Below, piece after piece: positions 1 to 7,248 of a DNA stretch of 21,153 nt (position 1 is its first letter; every line of letters starts with the position of its first letter). A program made the position numbers and the translations under genes. Source of the DNA: Amoebophrya sp. AT5.2 (taxonomy: Eukaryota > Sar > Dinophyceae > Syndiniales > Amoebophryaceae); assembly GCA_005223375.1 (NCBI GenBank), contig RXOD01004516.1, positions 1 to 21,153 of the forward strand, read 5' to 3'. The notes below the pieces were generated by a model. The model saw only the letters and a program-made list of their open reading frames with translations. It was not told the DNA's origin and did no database searches.

Positions 1-1
1 G

Positions 2-130
2 ACGCAAGTGGCTGGACTCAGCACCGAGCTGAAAGAAATCAAAGACATGATGGCGACGCTGATGACCGCAATCAGCAACACGAACACCACGCCCACGCCC
101 GCGTCCAGCAAAAAAATGAAGAGAAAGTGA
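2..130 (+). CDS. Possible 3' end of a plus-strand gene cut by the window edge
   Basis: From base 2 the second frame is open for 42 codons and ends in TGA at 128-130. The peptide is a heptad-like helix (LSTELKEIKDMMATLMTAI), then a Thr/Pro linker and a basic tail ending KKMKRK. That resembles a coiled-coil C terminus with a nuclear-localisation-like end, but I recognise no family. The first frame is also open here, so the choice of frame rests on composition only. A GTGAGT at 127-132 could be a splice donor, with a TTCTATTTCAG acceptor ending at 263. In that case the protein would continue to a TGA near 342. Too short for a firm call. Confidence 0.28.
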   Translation, partial: TQVAGLSTELKEIKDMMATLMTAISNTNTTPTPASSKKMKRK

Positions 131-698
131 GTGAGATAATAGAATGAGAGCCCCCCTACATGGCACTAGCAGCTGCGCTGGCGATGCCATGTAAGTGCAC
201 AATCAGTCTCTATGTCTCTTCCAATTCGACATTGAATTTCTATTGCAATTTGTTCTATTTCAGCGACAACGACAAAGAGAAAGATGATTTTCATTTTGAA
301 TATCAATGCAGTTTTCATTTTCTATTGGACAACCAAAGTTGATTACCCCTACCGAATGTCGCCGCTAATGGCCATGAATTTGAATGCAAAGCGAATGCTT
401 GTACTGCTGTGAACTTCATCTCCATCGAAAATGAATCAATGAATGACAGTCGAAAATGAATAAACAAACGAAACAAAAAAAAAGAAGCGATCCTTAGCCC
501 ACGGCCGCTTTGGCACGCGTCAGTGTCTTGCCGCGTGGCCGTGGTTCAAGTTCCTCGGCGACCGACCACAGCGTCTGCGTCGCCATAAGTGTTCGTCAGC
601 TCGTGCGTCAGCGATCGCGTGACCAAAGTCGCAATTTCTACTGCAAAGCAAATGCGATCCCATTGCGTCGAATACCAATGATCCAGATCAGCGCTCGA

Positions 699-758
699 TC
701 CCATTCGAATCAAATTATGCGACCCCATACAAATCAAATTATGCGACCCCATCCAAAT
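699..758. repeat. 24-bp tandem repeat, about 2.5 copies
   Basis: Unit 1 (699-722) and unit 2 (723-746) share the core CAAATCAAATTATGCGACCC with a few changes. A third partial unit starts at 747 and breaks off after about 12 bases. On the minus strand it reads as an MGSHNLI-type peptide repeat, but no gene is supported. Confidence 0.8.
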
Positions 759-903
759 GAAACGCGTTCCCGGATAGATGCGATTGCGATCAAAATCAGA
801 ATCGAAGTCTGAACTTAAAAGCGAGCCTGAGCCAAGCTTCAACTTACTTCCAATACAAATAAATCTTTATCTTTTTCAATATTCTCTTACCTGGCACGCA
901 CTT

Positions 904-915
904 GTTTTTTTCCAG
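904..915 (+). promoter_or_regulatory. Pyrimidine-tract AG acceptor site upstream of the 1000-1536 gene
   Basis: GTTTTTTTCCAG is a textbook 3' splice acceptor. It lies 84 bases before the ATG at 1000, with no matching first exon that I can identify. It could close a 5'-UTR intron or accept a trans-spliced leader. The identical 12-mer recurs at 2160-2171. Confidence 0.35.
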
Positions 916-999
916 GGGCGTAATTGTACGCAAGCACAGCACCCCACCTCGCTCGGATAGCGATAGGCCACTCGGACCTCGTTCGGACAGACCAAGACC

Positions 1000-1536
1000 A
1001 TGTCCCCCCTCAGTTTCGCGGAACTCCAGCAGGCGGCGGCGGACGCGGAGCGCGCGCCGTGCGAGGCCAGCCGCGGGCCCGAATTGGAGCTGCCGGAATT
1101 CCGTAAGTCCACAATGTTGGGGGGCTTCTGTCACTCACGCCCCGAGATCGCCGAGAAATACAACGCCAAGTACAACACTCTGTATGGGTGGTTCGGGGCT
1201 CCCGAGAAGAAATGGGAGAAATGGGAGGCGGAGGCGCTCGTGACGCAGGTTTATAGCTCAACTTCTCGTGATCAATAGACAGTTAATTTCAATTTTTAGT
1301 TTTAGACTCAATTTCAAACTCAATCAAAACAGGTGGTGGACGAAGTCCTCCCTACCATGGATGTCGAGGTTCGGATGCTGGAAACCAACAACGAATGCCC
1401 GAAAGCGTACCGTTACTTTTATGTGAAGACGCTGGCGGCGCATACAAAAGGGGTCCTGCTGCGGCAAAGAATCGAGAAGCGAGGATACGAGTGCGACGTT
1501 CAGGTCTTCCATGGGGTGTACAAAATGGATTTGTAA
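1000..1536 (+). CDS. Two-exon gene for a 150-residue protein of unknown function
   Basis: Exon 1 (1000-1248, 83 codons) and exon 2 (1333-1536, 67 codons plus TAA) join in phase 0 across an 84-base GT-AG intron. The start is chosen because an in-frame TAG at 964-966 lies just upstream and no earlier ATG follows it. The N-terminal half is acidic/Ala-rich, followed by a Trp/Tyr/Lys-rich stretch (YNTLYGWFGAPEKKWEKW). The C-terminal half (EVRMLETNNECPKAYRYFYV...) is a compact mixed sequence with three Cys overall plus Tyr and Val typical of a folded domain. I do not recognise a family, see no signal peptide or membrane segment, and cannot assign a role. Without splicing, exon 1 alone would encode a 92-residue protein ending at 1278. 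The spliced model is preferred because the second exon is in frame and of protein-like composition. It is the only well-supported plus-strand gene. Confidence 0.6.
1249..1332 (+). other. 84-base GT-AG intron
   Basis: The donor context is CAG|GTTTAT and the acceptor is AAAACAG|GTGG. The body is A/T-rich (TTTCAATTTTTAGTTTTAG) against GC-rich exons, and contains in-frame stops (TAG at 1276-1278). CAGGT occurs at both junctions, so the exact cut is ambiguous by a few bases. Confidence 0.6.
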
Positions 1537-1718
1537 ACGTCGACGAAGCGTCGACGACGACGCATGTTGTTTTCGCTATGCAGCAGCGAGGATTATGGAT
1601 ATCGGTGCGACGTTCGAGTCTTCCACGGGGCGCAAAAGCGTTCGAGTTTTCCGCGGGGTGCTGTAAAAAAAAAAAACTTTGTAAACGTCGACGACGACTC
1701 ATGCTTTTTTCGCCGTGG
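1478..1718. repeat. Degenerate tandem duplication over and after exon 2
   Basis: A first unit (about 1478-1577) and a second (about 1584-1718) share AGCGAGGAT, GTGCGACGTTC, the CTTCCAnGGGG block and TTTGTAAACGTCGACGA in the same order. The second unit also contains an internal 28-base-period repeat (about 1611 and 1639) and a run of 12 A. The first unit contributes the last residues and the stop of the 1000-1536 gene, so the end of that protein arose inside a repeat. Confidence 0.65.
1538..1556 (+). terminator. Perfect 8-bp hairpin right after the stop codon
   Basis: CGTCGACG, loop AAG, CGTCGACG. It starts two bases after the TAA of the 1000-1536 gene. Each arm is also its own palindrome. 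A role in 3'-end formation or RNA stability is inferred from position only. Confidence 0.5.
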
Positions 1719-2880
1719 CCTTGTGTTCTGACGCGATCGCTGCGCGTCCCGTTGTAGTTGTTTATCTTTGCTGCTGTCCAGCTGTTTATCTTCGCTCCAA
1801 AACGCGTTCGTCTTACCCTCCCTATAGTCGTGCTTTCTCTAGTGATGCATAGACATTGATCTAAAACAAATTCGACCTCGATGAGGCTCGTCTTGTCTGA
1901 CAAAGCGAAATCAGAAATCGTCGTCTGCGCGTCGAAATCAGAAATCAGAAAGTTTCTCATCGTCGTCGTCTGCTAAATTGCTGCCCAGGTCCAGGATGGA
2001 GAGAGTTTGAATTTCGGATGCGGATCAAAGTAAAAACTTTTGGATCAAATAATGTCAATGCGAATGCCAATGGTCAATAGAGCTCTTGTCCTTGAACTTC
2101 AATCCAAATCGGGCGCGTAAGCGATAGCCAACCACCATATTCATAGCCCCAGCTTCGCCGTTTTTTTCCAGTGCACGCGCGGCGGGCTTCCTGCTCCCGC
2201 AATGGTTGAACTCGAGATCTGGCTAAGCGATCCTATGCCATGCGGTGTGATAGTAGTGTTACATGTACTCCCAAGCCCCTGCGCGCTGTCGTTTTTATGT
2301 TGTCAAGATTGGGGCTTGGACTTTGGTCGATCGTCGAGAACATTCATAAACCAACTTAGGCCGCATATTCTATTTGGTGGTCGGACAAAAAAAATCTCGG
2401 CTGCGCTGTTCGCTCATTCTGGTTTCGAGCCGTGAGCAATCCCAGAAATCTCACCACCGCTGTCGCCGTGTTTTCATCGTCGGGCTTTGCACGAAAAAAA
2501 CCCGAACGCTATGGGTCGCAGAAACCAAAAACCGATGGTCGCACTTCGGCAATTTTCGTCGGTTGCTTTAGGGAAAAAAAAAACCTTCTCGCTTAGGTCG
2601 CAGAAATCGGTTTTCTTAAAATTGAGGTCCCATCTTTCACACCTGGGGTTTGCTTCGTGAGTTGGGGAGTAGGCCAGAGCTGGGTCCTGAAACAGTAAAC
2701 GAATAGCAGGCTATCCTTCGCAAGAAGTGACAGCCCCCTTAACATCCAGTGCCCTTGCCACGAGGTGCGAAGACGGAAAGGGGAGCCAACGGTGCGTGAG
2801 TTTCAAATGGACGGAGTCAAAAACGAATTTTAGCAGAAGATCTAGTCTTCCGAAAAAGTGGAGCAAGCCGCTGACTGGTT
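1719..2880. other. Gene-poor spacer
   Basis: No supported gene. It contains repeated CGAAATCAGAAATC blocks (about 1909-1947), a GTTTTTTTCCAG acceptor-like site (2160-2171) 30 bases before an ATG whose 77-codon frame is unrecognisable, GGTCGCAGAAA copies near 2513 and 2597, and a small inverted repeat GAAGA/TCTTC (2836-2850) just past the stop of the CCCH gene. Confidence 0.5.
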
Positions 2881-3837
2881 CTACGCCGGCGAATTGTCGA
2901 CCTCGTGGCACAGGATTTCCATGCGCTCCTCCGTCAGCCGGCCCTCCAAAAAGCGAGTGTTCAACCAGCGGCGCCGTTGCTTGTCCGCGCAGTGCCAATG
3001 TCCATCCGGACAGGTAGCGCGACTCGTTCCCGGGCACGTTCCCTCCATCCATTTGAGACACGTGCGCTGCGCTCCGTTGGCTCCTTTTCCGCCTCCGCCG
3101 GCGGGCATACCGCCGTTCTTACCACCTTTTCCACCGCCCCCTCCGCCGCGCTGACCGCCGCGGCGGGTCTGACCACCTTTCTGGTTCGGGCCGTTGTAGG
3201 GGCCTGCGGTAGTAGCCGCAGGGGCGGGAACAACAGGGCTGTAGCCGTTCTGCTGCAGCATGACCAGCATGGAGCTGGTACTCTTCTTCATGGTCTTTTC
3301 CAGGTAGATGTAGTCCCGAAGCTTGGACTTCAGCGAGATCGTGACGGCGAGGACGAAGGCACGCTGGTAGGCGGTCTCGGCGGGAATCTGGTTCACCGCC
3401 GGCAAATTGTTGCTTTTCGTCACCTCCGCGCACGCCTTCATCCAGACCTTGTACACCTCATCCATGGTGAGGGTGGCAGCGGGATCCGCCCGCGCGATCT
3501 CCACCGGATCCACCGGTCCATTTACTTCATCCTGCAACATCCGGTGTTGCGCAGAATACTGCGATTGAGTTGTAAACTCAATGGCCTTCAGCAGGGTCAG
3601 GATCGAAAACGGGAAAAGCGACAAGTTCTTCGGAATCTGCGTCGTGTCCGCCAGCACGTGCAGGCGCATCGACGCGGCGAGTTGTAAACCAAAAAGGTAC
3701 TGGCGGCCATCAATTTTTTGATGGCACTCCCTCTGTTCGCGATTCAAATCGCCTTCCTGCCCCGGTGTCAGTCGTCCCAGACCGACCTCTGCGGCGGACT
3801 GCATTTGCAGTTCCGCCCAAGTGTTCACGTCCGCCAT
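2881..3837 (-). CDS. Gag-like protein with Gly/Arg-rich region and CCCH zinc knuckle
   Basis: The protein is 318 residues and the ATG is well placed. Residues 1-200 are helical and mixed (SILTLLKAIEF, TMDEVYKVWMKACAEV, AYQRAFVLAVTISLKSKLRDYIYLEK) and could be a capsid-like domain. A Pro/Ala linker follows, then an RGG/Gly-Lys-rich RNA-binding-type stretch (about 217-253). A single C-x7-C-x7-C-x3-H knuckle (C260, C268, C276, H280) comes next, then a basic tail (KQRRRW). This order, helical domain then basic disorder then one zinc knuckle, is the layout of retrotransposon Gag proteins, some of which use CCCH fingers. A cellular CCCH RNA-binding protein is the alternative. It lies downstream of the tyrosine recombinase on the same strand, so it may be part of that element. 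The frame stops with TAG and no protease or polymerase follows. Confidence 0.6.
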   Translation of the reverse strand: MADVNTWAELQMQSAAEVGLGRLTPGQEGDLNREQRECHQKIDGRQYLFGLQLAASMRLHVLADTTQIPKNLSLFPFSILTLLKAIEFTTQSQYSAQHRMLQDEVNGPVDPVEIARADPAATLTMDEVYKVWMKACAEVTKSNNLPAVNQIPAETAYQRAFVLAVTISLKSKLRDYIYLEKTMKKSTSSMLVMLQQNGYSPVVPAPAATTAGPYNGPNQKGGQTRRGGQRGGGGGGKGGKNGGMPAGGGGKGANGAQRTCLKWMEGTCPGTSRATCPDGHWHCADKQRRRWLNTRFLEGRLTEERMEILCHEVDNSPA

Positions 3838-4284
3838 ACTTTTTGGAGAGCCGAGGCGATTCTAAATTCGATGCGAGGCCAAAAGGGGCGGCGAAAAAAC
3901 GGAGAAACTCTGCAAGAGCGGAACAAAGCTCAATTGCGCAAACTCCGGCAAAGCCCACTCGCTCACGAAAGACACCTCTTTCCCGACGGAAACTCCGATA
4001 CGTAGTGCGACGAAAGGGGAAAACGAAAACCCGATCATTACGGAAAAGCAAAGGGCTCTGCCCACAAGCGTGCAACGAAGTGCGCCGATCCTCTTTTTTC
4101 GCGTTAGCCGTTTTTTGCTTTTTATATTTCGTCGAAAGACCATTACATTTGGAAAGAGCATCAGGAGCCGAAGCTCCCGGACCGAAGACTTCTTTTTTTT
4201 TTTTTTTTTTTACCCGACGGAAAAACCGATGCTCTTTTTTTTGCTTTTTTCATTTATGGGCAGGCACCGATCAGAAAACGAAAA
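3838..4284. other. Spacer between recombinase and Gag-like gene: A19 tract and nested inverted repeats
   Basis: On the minus strand, about 75 bases after the recombinase stop, lies an uninterrupted run of 19 A (plus-strand T at 4193-4211). It is bracketed by AAAGAGCATC (4153-4162) and its exact complement GATGCTCTTT (4228-4237). Inside is a tight hairpin GGAGC-CGAA-GCTCC (4164-4177). CCGACGGAAA occurs at about 3984 and 4214. The tract could be a retroposed poly(A) or a 3'-end signal. No gene is seen. Confidence 0.5.
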
Positions 4285-5439
4285 CTACTTCTTGCAAGCA
4301 TCGCGGATGGACGTGCCACGGGCCACAGGCCAGGTGATCTCAATCTCGTCCGGATCCGTCAGCGCAGCCGTGGCGTAATCCTGTGTAGTTTGGATCTGCC
4401 GATGGCGCGCGAGCGAGCACACAACCTCCACCGAAAGTCCGGATTGGAGGGCGGCGGTGATGGAACCAACTCGCAGTGCATGTCCTTGCAAACGGGCAGG
4501 CTCAACTCCCGGGATGCAGTCTTCACCGGCGAGCACCACCACCGCCTTCCACATCTTGCGAGCCTGATCCGCCGTTCCCAAAACTCCCGAGATGCGCACG
4601 AATTCTTCATCAGAACAGGCATGCACGGGGCACACCTTAAAATCCTCGCGCCATGGCCCGTAGCAGGTGTGCTTGCAAGCGCAAGCCAGCTTGAATGTAG
4701 CTCCATGAGCATGCTTATCGCCCTTGCTTTCTTTCACGTGAAACTTGATGCCGGCGCCCCCGGAAGTAGTAGTCAGCTCAGCGTGGATGGCGTCGCCAAG
4801 CCGCAACATCCCAAACCAGCATTTGATGTACCACTTCAGGGCCTGCTTGTAGGAGATGGAAACCTCCTTCACCGCCGGCGAGGTTTTAGTTTTGGCCTTG
4901 GCCTTGCGGGTGTAGACGGTCGTTTTCAGCAGGTCGTCGGAAAGCATTGTCATCCGCAGCAGGTGCGAAAGCCGCACCCCCTGGGCCTGCGACCGTGGTT
5001 TCACCAACTTGCTCAGAATCGAGAAAGCCTTGCTGTACGCGGCGTTCATCTCGTTCGTGAACGGAGCGGCAGAGGACACGTAGGACTTCCAGTGCGAAAA
5101 ATACACCGCGCGGGACTGGGAAAAGCCGTTGGTCTTCGCCAGCAACTCGGCGTAGGACTGAATCGACCACACGGACACCGACTCGGGGAGGGAGCACACC
5201 TCGAAGGCGTTGCAGAAAACATGGTAGCGAGCGAATTCTTGCTCGTAGGTTTTCAGCGTGTTCTTGGTCCACCGCAGCTCCTTCATGGGAATCGAAAACT
5301 TCTTTTTCACGTCGGCTAAGTCGGCGGGGCGGGGGATCCACTTATGGGCCTTCCTCTCCGGGCCCAGAGTGTGTTTCGAGTATTTCTCCAGGGCTTTCTC
5401 GAAGAAGTCCTGCTCGTAACCAACCACACGACCTTTCAT
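4285..5439 (-). CDS. Tyrosine recombinase (integrase) of a mobile element
   Basis: The 384-residue product has both halves of a tyrosine recombinase. Residues about 55-130 form the helical core-binding (SAM-like) domain (TLKTYEQEFARYHVF...). The catalytic domain follows, with box I arginine R213 (GMLRLGDA), a beta-hairpin lysine (K236 or K239), box II H320-x-x-R323 (GHALRVGS), H346 (LARHRQ) and nucleophile Y355 (TTQDYATA). All required residues are present, so the enzyme could be active in strand cleavage and joining. A Cys/His-rich insert (CACKHTCYGP...CPVHAC, about 253-275) between box I and box II might bind zinc and is not part of the usual fold. The ATG overlaps the preceding ORF by 98 bases. 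Eukaryotic families using this enzyme include Cryptons (no RT) and DIRS/Ngaro-like retroelements (with RT); no RT is visible here. Confidence 0.87.
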   Translation of the reverse strand: MKGRVVGYEQDFFEKALEKYSKHTLGPERKAHKWIPRPADLADVKKKFSIPMKELRWTKNTLKTYEQEFARYHVFCNAFEVCSLPESVSVWSIQSYAELLAKTNGFSQSRAVYFSHWKSYVSSAAPFTNEMNAAYSKAFSILSKLVKPRSQAQGVRLSHLLRMTMLSDDLLKTTVYTRKAKAKTKTSPAVKEVSISYKQALKWYIKCWFGMLRLGDAIHAELTTTSGGAGIKFHVKESKGDKHAHGATFKLACACKHTCYGPWREDFKVCPVHACSDEEFVRISGVLGTADQARKMWKAVVVLAGEDCIPGVEPARLQGHALRVGSITAALQSGLSVEVVCSLARHRQIQTTQDYATAALTDPDEIEITWPVARGTSIRDACKK

Positions 5440-5950
5440 TCTTGACGCCGACGACCGGTTCCTTAGCGGACTTCACGTTTTTCATGGCGGTAGCGGGAGC
5501 AGAAACAGGCTCGCTTTTCATCGCGGTCGACGGAGCAGAAACAGGCTCGTCATCGCCGCTGGAGGGCGACTCGTCGTCAGTCGAATCGGCCACGTCCTCC
5601 ATTTTCACCAGCTCAGCCACAATCTTGCGGCGGGTGTGCCGGTCCGTGCCCAGCTTCAGCTTTTGGGCCATTCCCATTTCCTCCGCATCAACTTGTTTTT
5701 CCAGCTTGCACTTCTTGTGCAGGCGCTCCTTCGCGGCGGCAGACAAACCGGCACCGCTGGAGGAAGAGTCAGAATCGCTGAAGACCGGTTTATCACGGGA
5801 ACTGGTAGCACGCTCGCCCTTCTGCTTCTTCCCGGAATACTTCTTGTAGGACCGATCCAAGTCCTCGCGCTTGCGCTTGTGCTCCTTAAACTGCTTGGAG
5901 TCACCGATCAGGTCCTTCGGAAGTAAGCAGCAGACTGCAAAGTAGCGGGC
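5342..5950 (-). CDS. Lysine/serine-rich ORF between the upstream ORF and the recombinase, no start codon of its own
   Basis: This frame is open from just after a TGA at 5951-5953 to a TGA at 5342. Its first ATG is deep inside, so it is probably reached from the preceding ORF (which overlaps it by 43 bases) by frameshift or splicing rather than started independently. The sequence is strongly basic at first (PKDLIGDSKQFKEHKRKRE), then Ser/Asp-rich (FSDSDSSSS), then contains a 12-residue tandem repeat (EPVSAPSTAMK / EPVSAPATAMK) followed by EPVVGVKNE. The last 30 or so residues are an out-of-frame reading of the recombinase start, so the meaningful part ends near 5440. It might be a nucleic-acid-binding N-terminal partner of the recombinase; the function is not known. 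Confidence 0.5.
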   Translation of the reverse strand, partial: ARYFAVCCLLPKDLIGDSKQFKEHKRKREDLDRSYKKYSGKKQKGERATSSRDKPVFSDSDSSSSGAGLSAAAKERLHKKCKLEKQVDAEEMGMAQKLKLGTDRHTRRKIVAELVKMEDVADSTDDESPSSGDDEPVSAPSTAMKSEPVSAPATAMKNVKSAKEPVVGVKNERSCGWLRAGLLRESPGEILETHSGPGEEGP

Positions 5951-6342
5951 TCACGCGAGAGGGTGCGCTTGCTGCCCTTGCTCGTGTTCCGAAGCTGCGT
6001 TTCAGTGGACTCGGAAGGTTCCGAGACGTCATCGGAACTGCCCGGAGAGGAGTTGCCAGAAGGAGCGGCCGAGCGCTTGGCGCGCTTGGAGAGGGCCTTG
6101 GAAATTTTCTTCTTCTCGGCACCCTTGGCGCGAATCAAGTCGGAGAGGGACGAAGCTCCCTTTTTCGAATCTTTCTCCTTCTTCTGCAATTTGGCCACCT
6201 TCCGCTCGGCAGCTCCATCAGGGTCAACAGAAAAATCGTCCTTCTCCTTCGATGCCTCCTTCGATTTCCTGTACTTGGCCAGGGCGCTGGAGGGCTTAAA
6301 TTCGCTGGCGCCGCCGGCGGCAGCGGCCAACAAGTCTTCCAT
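5908..6342 (-). CDS. Lysine/serine-rich first ORF of the recombinase module
   Basis: A 144-residue product starting at an ATG (6340-6342), 45 bases from the structured 162-bp repeat. After an Ala/Gly-rich start (MEDLLAAAAGGASEFKP) it is dominated by Lys/Glu/Ser (KYRKSKEASKEKDD, KLQKKEKDSKK, KKKISKALSKRAKR), then a Ser/Pro acidic patch (SSPGSSDDVSEPSEST). It is predicted to be disordered and basic with possible nuclear-localisation clusters. The composition continues in the following ORF, which is one frame back, suggesting one broken or frameshifted protein. It lies in the same frame as the recombinase ORF. No family is recognised. Confidence 0.5.
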   Translation of the reverse strand: MEDLLAAAAGGASEFKPSSALAKYRKSKEASKEKDDFSVDPDGAAERKVAKLQKKEKDSKKGASSLSDLIRAKGAEKKKISKALSKRAKRSAAPSGNSSPGSSDDVSEPSESTETQLRNTSKGSKRTLSREPATLQSAAYFRRT

Positions 6343-6386
6343 GTTTTTTGTTCGACGTAGGGAGGAAAAAGCTGTGCTTAGGGTGG

Positions 6387-6548
6387 GGTCGAAAATCTAC
6401 AAACCTGCGAAGTGCAGGGTAGAGCAAAGACCACCAGGTGCGAAGCGCAAACCTGGCAAAAACCTGCGACAACAAAGCAGGAAAGCACAATGAATTCCTT
6501 ACCCACAAAGTTCGAACCGATGATCAGCTTTCTGTGAACACAGCCTAT
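6387..6548. repeat. 162-bp direct repeat, copy 1, three hairpins
   Basis: Identical by eye, base for base, to 7249-7410. It contains three successive inverted repeats: CCTGC/GCAGG (6404-6418), CCAGGTGCG with AAG loop and CGC..ACCTGG (6434-6456, two unpaired A), and CCTGC/GCAGG (6463-6481). The second half has palindromes GAATTC, GTTCGAAC and TGATCA. This copy sits 45 bases before the first ORF of the recombinase module, in its 5' leader or promoter. Confidence 0.92.
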
Positions 6549-7248
6549 ATGAGCAAGCACATATAGTAGTGTCTACACAGAGCTTGACCATCGTCTCTTC
6601 ACCGGAGATGCGCGCTGGCGCGCGCGAGTGCATGATCATTCAACAGATTCATTTCATATTTCCTCATTTCAGCATTAAGGGACCTTACGATTCTTTGGCC
6701 GTTTCGCCGGCCCAAAGCTCATCCGACGATGAGGCAAGATCCGAAAGCCGCGCAGCGGCCTGTCTTAGCGTCGTGATCGAGATTTGAAGAGAGATCGAAA
6801 GCAACAGAAGCAGAGCGTGAATTGGGATCGAAGAGAGAGAGATCAACGCTCTGAGAGCGAGCTTGGGGCCGCCCTTAGGGGACGGCTGCCCATTAGTGAT
6901 AAAGTGTGGCCGCCGCATACGGGCCGGCCACTAATGTACATGTTGCTTCGACCGATCGAGCTAAGAGCGAAAGTAAAGCAGTATAGAGGTCCGATTGCCT
7001 CAGTCCCACATAACGCCAAGCATACGCAAGAGATAGGCAAACAGGACCGAAGAGACGCTTGACTAGACTCGCTCCCAGAGAAAAGAAATAGTGTAGCCGT
7101 CATGCAGGAAAAACAAACCGAAAGTGACGGGTGATTGCAATCTTTAAAATTGCAAAATTTAAATTTTTATTCTCAGAACAAGGGAGGAGTAGCCAACAGG
7201 CTGGGGAGGGTTGCAGGCGCCGAAGGCTGCATCATTCAGTGCTAAAAA
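6549..7248. other. 700-bp segment between the two direct repeats, no gene, hairpin cluster
   Basis: No supported reading frame. It contains three successive inverted repeats: CGCTCT-G-AGAGCG (6847-6859), GCCGCCC-TTA-GGG..CGGC (6868-6886) and a larger CATTAGTG...CACTAATG with internal GGCC pairing (6891-6936). The segment could be a structured RNA, a regulatory region or the body of a small non-autonomous element bounded by the 162-bp repeats. Confidence 0.5.

Larger units (their letters stand above)
343..999. other. Spacer with low-complexity sequence
   Basis: I see no convincing gene here. The stretch holds A-rich runs near 470-485, a 24-bp tandem repeat (699-758) and a pyrimidine-AG acceptor-like site (904-915). 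Open frames on both strands between 510 and 842 are read from the repeat and are of no recognisable family. Confidence 0.5.
4285..6548 (-). mobile_element. Tyrosine-recombinase mobile element (ends not defined)
   Basis: Three overlapping same-strand ORFs ending in an intact tyrosine recombinase, preceded by a structured repeat (6387-6548). The Gag-like gene at 2881-3837 may belong too. I find no matching inverted termini and no left-end copy of the repeat, so the boundaries are provisional. A Crypton-like DNA element or an RT-less relative of DIRS/Ngaro elements are both possible. Confidence 0.45.

Noticed and set aside
1352..1960. 202-codon minus-strand open frame over the two-exon gene
   Set aside because: It overlaps the spliced plus-strand gene antisense and reads through tandem repeats; composition is Arg/Ser/Thr-rich with no domain.
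2905..3687. 260-codon plus-strand open frame
   Set aside because: Antisense shadow of the CCCH Gag-like gene, whose zinc knuckle and Gly/Arg region are clearly on the minus strand.
4390..5319. 309-codon plus-strand open frame
   Set aside because: Antisense shadow of the tyrosine recombinase, which has all catalytic motifs.
6520..6530. Possible Pol III B box or tRNA T-loop (AGTTCGAACCG) in the 162-bp repeat
   Set aside because: The flanking bases cannot form a T-stem and no A box or cloverleaf is present; the palindrome GTTCGAAC explains the match.
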